Origin: Odontesthes bonariensis
Taxonomy: Eukaryota > Chordata > Actinopteri > Atheriniformes > Atherinopsidae
NCBI RefSeq assembly: GCF_027942865.1
Contig: NC_134507.1
Span: 33,462,447 to 33,526,446, forward strand
DNA length: 64,000 bases
Reading direction: 5' to 3'
Shown: one piece after another, positions 41,501 to 50,704 of the stretch
Numbering within the stretch: position 1 is the stretch's first letter
Layout of the letters: each line of letters begins with the position of its first letter
Translations under genes and position numbers: made by a program
The notes under the pieces: model-generated
The model's database searches: none
Seen by the model: only the letters and a program-made list of their open reading frames with translations
What the model was told of the DNA's origin: nothing

Positions 41501-41962
41501 TCATATCCTGATCATCCAGACAGATTTGACTGGTGGCCTCAGCTGCTGTGTAGCAATGGTCTGACTGGTCGCTGTTACTGGGAGGTCGAGTGGAGAGGAG
41601 CCGTTTATATATCAGTGAGTTACAGAGGAATCAGAAAGAAAAGAGACAGTGATAACTGTGTGTTTGGATGGAATGATCAGTCCTGGAGTCTGAGCTGCTC
41701 TGATGGAGGTTACTCCGTCTGTCACAATAAGAAAGAAACGATCATCTCCTCCTCCTCCTCCTCCTCCTCCTCCACCTGCTCCTCCGTCTCTAACAGAGCA
41801 GCAGTGTATGTTGACCGTCCTGCTGGCACTCTGTCCTTCTACAGAGTCTCCTCTGAGACACTGATCCACCTCCACACCTTCAACACCACATTCACTGAAG
41901 AACCTCTGCATCCCGGATTTGTTGTCTGGTTCAAGCCTTTTTCCTCAGTGTCTCTATGTTGA
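32574..41962 (+). CDS. NLR receptor, FISNA-NACHT-LRR-B30.2 type (fish NLR-C/NLRC3-like)
   Basis: Cytosolic pattern-recognition/inflammasome-type receptor of the family greatly expanded in teleosts. Exons that I can join with matching phases: 32574-32663, 34123-34201, 34350-34557, 34705-36544, 36634-36807, 37295-37468, 39032-39193, 41233-41279, 41406-41962, giving about 1109 residues with no stop. All junctions are GT-AG; exon 39032-39193 uses a weaker donor (AA|GTATGG) chosen because it alone restores the frame into [15 protein letters not shown]. The N-terminal part ([40 protein letters not shown]) is the linker common to these genes. A first exon with the usual start was not found, so the 5' end is open. 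Polyadenylation signal AATAAA at 42237. The gene looks functional although its introns are full of transposon debris. Confidence 0.9.
33030..33420. mobile_element. TTAA-type MITE, truncated copy
   Basis: Starts TTAA-AGCTGCCGTCGGCA and matches, in reverse orientation, the element at 7770-8193 over nearly its whole length. The right terminal repeat is missing: similarity stops after GACAGTTCAAGCTAA at about 33420. Confidence 0.82.
33540..33660 (+). mobile_element. Tx1/L1-like LINE, C-terminal scrap
   Basis: Frame reads [23 protein letters not shown], the characteristic end of a fish LINE protein family (GERDxWVSLLRLL). Only about 40 codons remain. Confidence 0.55.
34705..36544 (+). CDS. NLR exon encoding FISNA, NACHT and the helical region
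   Basis: Central exon, 613 codons. FISNA region: [20 protein letters not shown] and [17 protein letters not shown] (first 70 residues). NACHT ATPase: Walker [15 protein letters not shown] (about 34985-35026), Walker [18 protein letters not shown] (about 35195-35245), sensor-type [14 protein letters not shown] (about 35335-35375). Winged-helix/helical part continues through [16 protein letters not shown] (about 35900). The acceptor TTCATTCAG at 34696-34704 and not an in-frame ATG upstream defines the start. It includes a 54-bp tandem duplication at 36129-36236. Confidence 0.93.
36129..36236 (+). repeat. 54-bp in-frame tandem duplication in the NLR
   Basis: Two 54-bp units (36129-36182, 36183-36236) encode [18 protein letters not shown] twice, followed by a third partial TNQ. 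It lies in the helical linker between NACHT and LRR. The frame is kept, so the protein simply gains 18 residues. Confidence 0.93.
36634..36807 (+). CDS. NLR leucine-rich-repeat exon 1
   Basis: 174-bp symmetrical exon, the standard LRR module of these genes: [14 protein letters not shown]...[16 protein letters not shown]...LESLR. Bounded by TTGTTCAG and CAG|GTTAGG. Confidence 0.9.
37295..37468 (+). CDS. NLR leucine-rich-repeat exon 2
   Basis: 174 bp, same phase: [18 protein letters not shown]...[19 protein letters not shown]...LESLR. Bounded by TTTATGCAG and CAG|GTCAGA. Confidence 0.9.
37540..38220 (+). mobile_element. Tx1/L1-like LINE endonuclease remnant in NLR intron
   Basis: Decayed frames show [20 protein letters not shown], then HVGND (CCCATGTTGGCAATGACATG, about 38079-38098) and NGLPDLNPS...[10 protein letters not shown] (about 38130-38200), the middle of an APE-type endonuclease of the fish Tx1-like family. 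Many stops. Confidence 0.6.
38221..39031. other. Rest of NLR intron
   Basis: Unassigned repeat-like sequence. Around 38440-38600 two frames read [18 protein letters not shown] and [13 protein letters not shown], which look like residues of an old repeat, but I cannot name it. No NLR exon seen. Confidence 0.35.
39032..39193 (+). CDS. NLR leucine-rich-repeat exon 3
   Basis: [18 protein letters not shown]...[19 protein letters not shown], the usual last LRR of this family. It is 162 bp and not 174: the expected LETLR end is replaced by DPQKPK and the donor is AA|GTATGG at 39194. The phase matches the next exon. Confidence 0.78.
39194..41232. other. Long NLR intron (2 kb)
   Basis: No exon seen. 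A G+C-richer block at about 40060-40570, with AGAGACGGAGACTC- and GGAGACGCTCTCCG-like words, contrasts with A+T-rich flanks and is probably an old Harbinger-like MITE, but I could not match terminal repeats. Confidence 0.4.
41233..41279 (+). CDS. NLR short linker exon
   Basis: 47 bp encoding [15 protein letters not shown], the conserved bridge from LRR to PRY-SPRY. Bounded by CCCTTTCAG and AGT|GTAAGT. Confidence 0.88.
41406..41962 (+). CDS. NLR B30.2 (PRY-SPRY) exon
   Basis: Last coding exon, 185 codons. [94 protein letters not shown] (TCC)n run at 41746-41772 makes a nine-serine tract in a variable loop. It ends at TGA 41960-41962. Confidence 0.93.
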
Positions 41963-42236
41963 ACATGTCTGTCTGTCTCTGTACATGTCTGTCATGTCTG
42001 TCACATGTTCATGTCTGTGTCTTTCACTCAGAAACAGCTTTTCAGATTCATGGATTTAGTCAGTTTCTGTTTGAAACTCTTCTAAATGATTCCGTGGAAA
42101 CTTCTTCCACTTCCAGTCCTTGATGGAAGCTGCCATTCTTCCAGGATGTTGGAAAAGAGAACCGAAATTATCCTATACAAACAATGTGGACTTTAAAAGT
42201 TGACAACACTTGCTTTGGATTGAAAGTTTGTGATCA

Positions 42237-42242
42237 AATAAA
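42237..42242 (+). promoter_or_regulatory. Polyadenylation signal of the NLR gene
   Basis: AATAAA about 275 bp after the stop; a plausible single 3' end. Confidence 0.6.
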
Positions 42243-42529
42243 AATGCTATCAATTATTCAACACAATGATAATAAATAAAGAAAATATAAATTCAAAATG
42301 TTTCATTTGATATTATCCATTTTACCATTCTTTTATGTTGTACTGGAGACTCTGGAGAGTTGTATAGTAGTTGGATTGTTCCAGTATTGGAGGATAATTT
42401 ATGCTTTAAGAACCTGTGACGTAGAATTTGTGAAAGTGATAGATAAATCCAATCATTTAAATAAAGGATCTACACTTTTCAATGACTTTGTAGTCTTTCT
42501 GTAATAAATGTCTAGTTTCTCTAGTTCAA

Positions 42530-42652
42530 GCTCTTGGAGTTGAACACGCCTGAACATGCCTGATCTTGTCCAATCTCAGAAGCTAAGCAGAGTTGGGCCT
42601 GGTTAGTACTTGGATGGGAGATCGCCTGAGAATACCTGGTGCTGTAAGCCTT
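42530..42652 (+). pseudogene. 5S rRNA pseudogene
   Basis: From AACACGCCTGAAC (42543) to GGTGCTGTAAGCC (42650) the text follows vertebrate 5S rRNA, including the internal control region AGCTAAGCAG-AGTTGGGCCT-GGTTAGTACTTGGATGGGAG. The first 13 or so bases are unrelated to the normal 5' end and there are several transitions (GTCCAATCTC, GAGAATACC). Followed by TTTT. It may be a dispersed 5S copy or the head of a 5S-derived SINE; no SINE body was recognised. Confidence 0.85.
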
Positions 42653-42899
42653 TTGTCATCTCTACAAAAACCAAAGAGGAAGCTGCTGTCTCATCAAACT
42701 TCAACGTCTTCAAGATCTAAAAAGTCCAGCTGGCCTTATTCAAGCTCTTATGAATATTTTCTATCATTATATTATATTTATTCTGGCATTCAGATTTTCA
42801 TAGCACATGCTGACTGTGTTGAAAATGGCATCAGATGGACCGTGATGTTTTCAGAGCACAGTCACGTTGAAGTTCATATATTAAAGCCACTTTTTCTCT

Positions 42900-44535
42900 C
42901 ACGTTCATCCATCTGTCCAGATGAAAATGATGCAGTCTGACGGATTTCCTGTTCTGTTCTGTTCCACTGAGCCCAGCGCTTGATATGCTTGACGTGTGAC
43001 TACCAATGAACATTTTATTTAACTTGAGATTCCTCCGGCTTGTTCTTGAGCTGCCATTGAAAGAATCGATCTAACAATTTGGTGCCATGACCTGGCGTGG
43101 CAGATTCTAAGGGGCCCGGACATAAGGTGAGCAGAAACCCTCTTGTATAAATATTAGGGCTGTGACTCGATTAAAATTTTTAATCGTGTTAACTACAGGC
43201 TTTGAAATTAATTAATTGAAATGAATCGCATTTTAATCGCATGTACTTTATCCTTTAGAAAATTAACATTTTCAACAATATTTCAACAAACACAGAACAT
43301 ATCCCTATTTGAAATCTGAATGTAGCATGCATGAAAACACAGTATATAGAATCTTGGATGTTAAGCTGCGTTGGGCCCCCGTTAGCTTCCACGCTAGCTG
43401 CTACATGTTTAGCGTTGAGGTGATATTTGAGGCTTGATACGCTGCGGTGATACGCAAATTCCTTGTTGCATAATCTGCACAAAACCTCGCTCTTGTTGAC
43501 GCTTCCATCCGTCTGTATTTAAAAAAACAAAACAAACAAAAAAAATTATAGTGTGCGATTAAAATGCTTTTATTTTTTAACTCGCTAATATGTGTGTAGT
43601 TAATTAATCGAAATTAACGCGCTAAAGTCCCAGTCCTAATAAATACATGTGAAATTTCTCCACATTGGTCAAGCTAAAATAAGTTGTCTGAATTAAGATG
43701 TCCTCTGATCATTAAATATTCAAGTATGAATTTACTGTCTGTTGGTCACATTGAATGCTGATGTGTAAAGTATAAACACATAGTCTCACATTCAGGGAAA
43801 GTAAATAAGTGTCCAGATAGGTTCACTCGAGCAAATAAAAGACAAAATACAAGGTAAGTCAAGCTTTTTAAAAATGCATTTAAAAACAGTGAGCAGAGAG
43901 CAGCTTGGTGAGAGACCAAAACAAAATAACTTGGTTTGAAGCTCTCCCTATTATGTTATTTAACCTAATATTTTATATGATATATAATATATGACCTATA
44001 TATGAATGTTGTCAGGTTGTCCCGCATGAGGCCTGGACGGGGAGAAAATACCCTGTCCACACCCTTTTTTTACGACAGTATGAGGACTTGTGTGAATGTG
44101 TGAAACAACTGAATGAAGTTAACAAACGTAATTGGTCCTCTCCTCTGTGGACGGGATCATACAAGGTAGCAGAAGCTACATCGGATTGTGTAAAGGTATG
44201 GTTGATAGGAGACAGACTGAGTAACTGGAGCCACCAGACTCACTGTACTCATGCTCCAGATCCCACCGAAAGAACACTGACTGAGGAACCTCACCCACTG
44301 ACAAAGATTAGATCACTCGGACTAAAACTCTGAACAGACCACTGACGATGAAAACAGTAAGAAAAACACCACTTTGGAGACTAGACAGTAGTACCACAGT
44401 GGCAGTAACATTACAATAACTCTGCTAATTTTCATTCTCTGCCTGGGCTGGGAGAGTCAAACATTAAAAGCTCAATAGACAAAGAACTACAACAGTAATC
44501 TGGACACAGCCTCTCTTCCCACCACTCCACACCAG
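42900..44535 (+). mobile_element. Endogenous retrovirus remnant, internally deleted
   Basis: Old proviral scrap. A probable LTR end (ATCTAACA, 43067-43074) is followed by TTGGTGCCATGACC (43078-43091), which resembles a tRNA-His-type primer-binding site. After the inserted hAT at 43155, a leader-like region contains a strong splice donor (CAAGGTAAGTC at about 43851). At about 44090-44335 a frame shows the end of an integrase C-terminal region (NWSSPLWTG motif), followed by the start of an envelope-like leader (about 44345-44460) before the sequence is cut by a Harbinger element. Gag, protease, RT and most of integrase and envelope are gone; no functional product is possible. Confidence 0.55.
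43155..43638 (-). mobile_element. hAT element G with BED finger (484 bp)
   Basis: Ends TAGGGCTGTGACTCGATT and TAGGACTGGGACTTTAGC (inverted), with 8-bp duplication ATAAATAT/ATAAATAC at 43147-43154 and 43639-43646. On the minus strand at about 43380-43500 a frame encodes a BED-type finger (VLCRLCNKEFAYH, SLKYHLNAKH: C-x2-C, H-x4-H). TTAATCG motifs near both ends are subterminal. Confidence 0.82.
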
Positions 44536-44889
44536 GGGCCTCATGTACAAAGGGTGCGTACGCACAAAATAGTGGCGTACGCACCTTTTCACGTCAACGA
44601 TCAGATGTATCAAGAACGAAAAGACCGTGGAAATGTGCGGTGCCTCACGGCAGCTTCAGGGCTGGCGTACGCACTTTTCTACAGCTGCTGATTCTTTGGC
44701 GACACCTAAGGTGATGTTGGGAAACTGTTATAATAAATAAATGTGAAAACAATTTGTCCTCAGACAGTGATGTGCACATTTGAGATAGATGAACATTTAA
44801 TACTGATAAACAATTAACACACCCATGTGTCTCCATTTACACGAGTGGATATAAAAGCAGCGCAAAGTGGTGCAATGCATACCACTAAA

Positions 44890-45480
44890 AACAATGGCTG
44901 CTTTAGCTGTATTAGAAGACTTTGCAAATGGTGCAATTTGAAGAGAGCGTGTGTTCACTACAACAGAGAGGATTTGATTTGCGGCCGGCGTTGGAGCGCA
45001 ACACAGCGAGGAGGCATGCGCTGCCTGTGCTCACAGCTGATGTGCACACTGGGGTTCCAACCGGGGCATTCCAGGGGGTACTGGCCAACCGATTGGGACT
45101 GTGCCAGTCTACCCTGAGCCGAGCCATGACAGCGTGTGGGACATAATTATCTGCATCTCAGCCACGTATATCAAATTCCCAACAGGCCAACATTAACGCT
45201 CAATTTGAAGCGAGAGCCGGTTTTGTAATCGGAGCTATCGACTGCGCACACATTGTTATAAAAGCGCCATCACATGATGAATTTGCATGTTAACAGGGAA
45301 CATTTTCATTCGATCGATGTACAGATCATATGTGATGCATAAATGCAATTAACCAACATTGTGGCGAGGTGGCCTGGTTCAACGCACGATTCATACATTC
45401 TGAGTAACAGCATTGTTGGGAACAGACTACAGGGTGGCACTGTGCGTGATGGGTGGCTTCTTGGTGAGTAACTTCATTCC
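44890..45480 (+). pseudogene. HARBI1-type transposase remnant (copy 2)
   Basis: Same gene as at 15304: VLEDFANGAI, then LANRLGLCQSTLSRAM, AGFVIGAIDC-like first catalytic Asp region (about 45215-45245), and WLLG before GTGAGT at about 45464. Stops and deletions throughout; the later catalytic residues are missing. Confidence 0.75.
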
Positions 45481-45719
45481 TGTAATTGTCCTAATGTTAT
45501 TCTCCGTGATGTGCATTGAGTATGTGCGCCCCCAGTTTCTATCCCGTCTTCACAGCATCATAGTCGGTGGTTAAAGTTAGTTTCTTGCTGTTTTTTGCTG
45601 GTTAAACTTCAGTTTAAGATCTTTCTAACAAGCCCCTGATCGTCTCTGTGGGCATATATTAATAACCCCGTGCGTAAAGTGTGAAATGTCTCAATCAGCC
45701 TCACCTTTTCCCCGGCGCA

Positions 45720-46140
45720 CTTCTGCACGTTACTGTATGAACACGTTGTTGTGAGTTACACAAAAACATCGGTATTTAGCTTGGGGGTAATCAGTCCCCC
45801 ACATGAGCTCCCACCACCCCAAAGAGAGCAGTGTCACCCATAGTTGCGCCGACTCTCTGTTCAAACAGAGTCGGTCACCCCCCCACCTGTTTTGGCCACA
45901 CTGCGGCGGTGGGCAGCCAGTCTCCGCTTCACATCCACCTTAATGTCGGACCACTTCTTCTTCACCTCTGCTTGTGAGGCTTCTCAGACCCCACAGCATT
46001 GACACCCTCGCACAGGCTCTCCCACCCACTCCTCTTAGTTTGCTGCTTATGCCAGAGGACAGCGTGCCAAAGAACACTTTTTTTCGGGCCTCCTCTTCAG
46101 AAAGTAGCACCGACATCTCGCTTTCCGTGAAGTTCTTCTT
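45720..46140 (-). pseudogene. Myb/SANT-like accessory gene remnant of Harbinger
   Basis: Minus-strand frames give LLSEEEARKKVFFGTLSSG, VNAVGSEK, KKWSDIKVDVKRRLAAHRRSV and VGDTALFGVVGAHVG, matching the order of the Myb_DNA-bind_5-type protein that accompanies HARBI1 (nuclear-import and DNA-binding partner). Frameshifts and stops are scattered. Convergent to the transposase remnant, as in autonomous PIF-Harbinger elements. Confidence 0.6.
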
Positions 46141-46267
46141 TTTCCCGTCTTATTCATTCTTTTTTCTTTATTTTCTGACCGTACGCAGAGGGGAATCGCA
46201 GGTGCAGGGCTCATTTAAATATGATTTGAGTATTTAAGTAGGGGCGTGGACAGGGAGGAGTCGTGTA

Positions 46268-47549
46268 ACCCAGAAGAGAAAACGTCTGTCAAAGCACTTG
46301 CGCTCTTTTATTTAAAAAACAAGCAAAGCTTTTATTTTGAAAAGAGGAAGTGTAAGCCTCTCCTTCTAGCTTTATTTCCGGTTGAACAGGAAGTGCTGTC
46401 TCTTTCTTTTTAACTTTAATGTTATTTCTGTTAAGATATGATTTCACCTAATAATATTTAAGTTATTTTTGTACTATTTTTTTTAGTTGAACCCACTGGT
46501 TGATGATGTTAAATGTATCTTTTATTTGTTATCGAAAGGAAGTTTATTTCTGTAATGATAAACCCATTAGCTCGGAACGGGTTTTGCTGATACAAAAGAT
46601 GACTAAGGGAGAATATTGGAGCTAACCAGACTAAATGCTCCTTGGTAAAGTGATAAGTGATTGGTAATTCATGTTATAATTTACACAAGTTTAATCGATT
46701 ATTTAATTGGTTAAAAAAATACTAACCATAATTTTATGGTTAAAAGAGAATTTCATTTATTTGTTTCATGTGGTTAAAATTAATTTCATGCACTACAAAG
46801 GATATTTTGAGTTAAAAGAAACATGCATGTAAAGTATTACTGTGGTAATATGGAAATTGAAGATAAAAACTAAGCTATAGCTGTGAGAATGGATAAGGAA
46901 AAATGATTATTTAGCTGTATACAGTAATATCATTATTGTGTGTAGGCTAGGTTTCTTTTGCTGATTAAAGGGGAACTCCAGGGCATTTGAAGCACAATCC
47001 CATTGCTAGAGGTTGTCAAATACTGACAGTAGGACACAGACTGGTGCAAATCGGCGCTCCCTGTGCGGCGATTGCGCTGTTTGCGCAGCCTGTCATGCTA
47101 GCCAAATACGTGGTGGCCAATGGGCAAATTCTAAACCTTCCACGTAAAACAACAACTTGCACACTGCAGAAACGTCACACCACTTTATAAACCATCCGAC
47201 AATAAAGTCACAAGCCTTACCATCAAAACCATATGCATGGTTCTCACATTACTGGCATGGGGACGTTACAAAACAACTTTATAAACAGCATGTCACTTAC
47301 CGGTTGTCGGTATGCGCGCGCATGTGAAAGCCCAAAAGAGTCGATGGACGATACTCCCGTATACAAAGCAATTATCTTCTCTAGAAAAACTGCGTTCAAG
47401 TATTTAAAACTTTACAACAATACATGCCCAGTAATATAATAAAACCAACAGGTAAGTATTGCATTTTACATGGATTGTTTCTATTCCCACTTGACATGTC
47501 AATAAGGGCATACAGTAATGCATATGTTGATTTTTTTTGTCCCTCTAAA
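46268..47549. other. Spacer with a truncated MITE
   Basis: No gene. At 46964 TTAAAGGGGAACTCCAG looks like the left end of a TTAA-type fish MITE running to about 47200; I found no right end. Otherwise A+T-rich. Confidence 0.4.
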
Positions 47550-48618
47550 GAATACAACGTCTTCCTCCCTCTGGGGGAAGAGGAAAGCTCCTCAATAATG
47601 ATCAAGAGCTTGCCATTGTAGAAATGGTTGTTACAAATAATGCAATAAAACTACATGAAATTCAAACTAGAATTATGGAGGACCATGATATATTTGACAA
47701 TATCGATAGCATCAGCCTCACAACCGTTACACATACATTGTCCAAACACAGAGTGCGGATGAAGCAGCTCTACACTGTTCCCTTTGAGAGGAACAGTGAG
47801 AGAGTCAAGGCGCTACGACAACAATATATCCAGGTATAGTACTGTATATTCAATTCAATGTCCAGTTCTATAAGCTTTGCACTTTGCAAGTAGGTAACCT
47901 ACACAGTAATAGGTTACAGTACAGTATGGTATACAGTAATGAGATTTACATAAACTTTGTTTCAGAGAGTTTTGGAATTGGAGGTCAACCAGACCCCTCA
48001 TGAATTCATATACATAGATGAGGCAGGATTCAATCTGGCCAAAAGGCGTCGACGTGGACGAAATGTAAGTGGAAAAAGGGCCACAGTTGATGTGCCAGGT
48101 CAGAGAGGGGCAAACATTACCATGTGTGCAGCAATTGCAAATGCAGGATTAGTCCTTCACAGAAGCCAGGTTGGACCCTACAATACCGAGCGCCTCCTGC
48201 CTTTCTCAATGATCTCCACCAGCGCCTGGTTCCAGAGCAGGATCAGCAGGGTGAAAACATGAGGACCTTTGTAATCACCTGGGACAATGTGGCTTTCCAT
48301 CATTCGCAAGCAATAACAATATGGTTTGAAGTCCACCCAAGACTGGTACGTCTCTTCCTTCCACCCTATTCACCTTTCCTCAACCCCATAGAGGAGTTCT
48401 TTTCTGCATGGAGGTGGAAGGTTTATGACCATCAGCCACATGACCAGATGTCCCTCCTTGAAGCCATGGATGCTGGCTGCAGGGACATCACAGTTGATGA
48501 TTGCCAAGGGTGGATCCGACATACCAAGCGGTTTTATCCCAGGTGCATCGCCTTGGATAATATCAAATGCGATGTTGATGAAAACATGTGGCCTAACCCT
48601 GAAGATCGCAGAGATTAG
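47550..48618 (+). pseudogene. IS630/Tc1-mariner-like transposase gene with one intron, frameshifted
   Basis: DDE transposase. Exon 1 about 47551-47833: SGGRGKLLNNDQELAIVEMV, a helix-turn-helix region (THTLSKHRVRMKQLY) and VPFERNSERVKALRQQYIQ; donor CAG|GTATAG. Exon 2 from 47966 (acceptor TTGTTTCAG): RVLELE, catalytic FIYIDEAGFNL (first Asp, about 48008-48040), RGANITMCAAI, then a one-base frameshift near 48200, WDNVAFHH (second Asp, about 48282-48305), PPYSPFLNPIEEFFSAWRW (Glu, about 48361-48417), DENMWP end. Intron about 132 bp. Only the frameshift prevents a full product, so it died fairly recently. Terminal inverted repeats were not located. Confidence 0.82.
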
Positions 48619-50525
48619 ATACAGTAATTTTGTGCTTTTTTTAGTTCCCCCCCTTTTTATCTGGGCTTTTTGCTGATGTTTTTTTGTTCAGTATGCTTTT
48701 GTGTGTTTCATGGATATTTTGTTCACTGTAAGTGAACTGTTTTCTGTTCTATCATATTGTAAACAGTATTTTTACTGTACCTCCTGTAGTAAGCAGTAAA
48801 GGGAAAAAAAACTTATTTGCTTTTTACTGGAATGCCTTTGAATGTGAACATTACATGTGGACATACAGTTCCCAACCAAGAAATTTAGTGAAAAAACGGT
48901 GGATTTCATGTTTTGCATGCAAATACCTGTAAAACTGAAACATAAAAGTCTATGCAGTTTTTGTAATGTCAACAATAGCCAGTATTTTGAAACCTGGTGT
49001 ACTTTGATTGACTGCATGTACCTTGTGAAGTGTAAACAAGTGTTATTCTTTGACAGAATAATTTCATTTTGAGTCAGATTTCCAGTGTTTTGGTAAAGTT
49101 AATGTGTGCAGAGAAAGATGTGTTCTATTTTGAAATGAAGAGTTATTATATATTTAACTAAATGTGTTTTTGAGAAGAAAATTGTCCATTTGGCCAATTG
49201 TGTTTTGTAGGTGTGAGTCTGTGTTAAGAGTTTAGAAAAAGTATCTGAAGTATGGGTAAGCGCTTGTTAGCCATTGAAAAAAAACTGTAATCTCATTCTC
49301 AACAGTGACAGTTAAGGAGTGTCATCAGATGAATGAGAACAGCTCAGTGATGAAAACACAGTTTACACTATATACAGTCTGTGGTTTACACAAGCCTCAG
49401 TGAAAATAAATACAATTATTATTCATAATATCTTGGTGGTTTACATTGTTGCACATATTTTACACACAGTCATCATGTGCTATGAAAACCTGACTGTCAG
49501 AAATAAACTGTGTTAGCTGAATTCTTTCATTGGAAGCCAAGCTGGAGAAATCCAACTGAAGTTTGGTGGATTAAAGCCTGCTGTTTAAAGCACAGAGCAA
49601 CGTCACCTCCCAAAGCCAACCCTGTCACTGGCTCTAAAGGAGAGGAGCCTGTTAGCGGAGGGCCCTGCTCAGAGTCCTGCTTTAGTGAACTACAGCAACC
49701 AAGTAAACCTGCGAGACTTCTGTTGGGATCAGACTGATCTATGAGGGCTTAAAGATTCAACAAAGAGAAACATGCAGCTGAACCCAAATAAAACTTGAAC
49801 AGAGAACTTACAGGAGAGGTTTTTAATGCTTTTATGCATCAATCTTTACTTCATTGGCTCCCTCCATGGGATTCAAATTTGGAACATTTTTCTAATAAAA
49901 GAAAAAGATGTCAAGGCTCAGAAAGCACCTTTATCATTGTTTTACTGTGTAATATGTAGGATCCATAAACTCATTTATTACCAGCTCTATCAGCATGGAG
50001 AGAATCCCCTTTTCTCCCAAAAGATCCCAGGTGCTGCTCCTGAGGTGTTTCTGTGAGTTTATCACACCAGCTGGTGAAATGATATGAGTCCCTCTACAGT
50101 TGTTGTAGATATCAGCTGAGATTCAAACTAAAAGACACATTTTGTGTCTGAAACTGTGAGAGACTGTTCAAGTGGGACTGAAAGCAGATTCAGAGGGTTG
50201 TGATGTATGTTTTTCCACCCAAATGATCTGATAACTGTCAGAGATGCAGCAGTGCTATGAAATCCACTTTAGAAGCTGCAGTTATTGGACACAATGAAAG
50301 CTGACCATCTCTGTGGCTCAGAGGAAAACTGAGCAACAATATATGTTATATAACTTATATATTATTTATATATTTATATAACTTACAAATGAGGATATAA
50401 CGATGCAGCTAACAATAAGCTACATAGAAGGAAAAGCATCAGCCAGGCTCTGTCAGAGGTGACAGTGCAGAAACAGAGTGCAGGCATAGAGGGAAGTACA
50501 GGTTAAGTGGGAGATCACATTTCTA
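48619..50525. other. Spacer
   Basis: No gene recognised. The first several hundred bases are probably the 3' part of the Tc1-like element. Several short open frames lack coding features. Confidence 0.4.
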
Positions 50526-50598
50526 CACCTGAACAGGGACTTGAACCCTGGACCCTCAGATTAAAAGTCTGATGCTCTACCATCTGAGCTATCCAGGC
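50526..50598 (-). tRNA. trnK-UUU: tRNA-Lys (UUU anticodon)
   Basis: On the minus strand the 73 bases fold as a full tRNA: acceptor GCCTGGA/TTCAGGT (two G-U pairs), D arm with box A TAGCTCAGATGGTAGAGC, anticodon arm CAGAC-TTTTAAT-CTG with anticodon TTT, and T arm CAGGG-TTCAAGT-CCCTG. It closely follows vertebrate tRNA-Lys(TTT). No TTTT terminator occurs in the next ~40 bases downstream, so it may be poorly expressed or a recent retro-copy. Confidence 0.88.
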
Positions 50599-50704
50599 CC
50601 TATGAAAGTGTGTCTGAGTGATAGCTGACATCTGAAACACTTCCTGAGTCCAAAGCTGTGACGCTGTTTTCTGAACAAACGCCTGGTTGATGTGAACTTG
50701 TGTT

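Larger units (their letters stand above)
44536..46267 (+). mobile_element. PIF-Harbinger element, copy 2, right end uncertain
   Basis: Left end GGGCCTCATGTACAAAG preceded by CAG (44533-44535). 44536-45530 matches copy 1 (11026-11400 plus 15304-16165) but without LINE or minisatellite. After GTATGTGCGCC (45530) copy 1 goes straight to its right terminal repeat, whereas copy 2 continues with a Myb-like gene remnant to about 46267 and has lost the right terminal repeat. Either copy 2 keeps the fuller interior, or a second element abuts it; I prefer the first. Confidence 0.72.

Noticed and set aside
41612..41911. Gly-rich antisense frame
   Set aside because: Antisense shadow of the serine run in the B30.2 exon.
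45533..45535. CAG as the right target duplication of Harbinger copy 2
   Set aside because: It sits where the right terminal repeat should be but none is present; a chance CAG is as likely, so the right border is left open.
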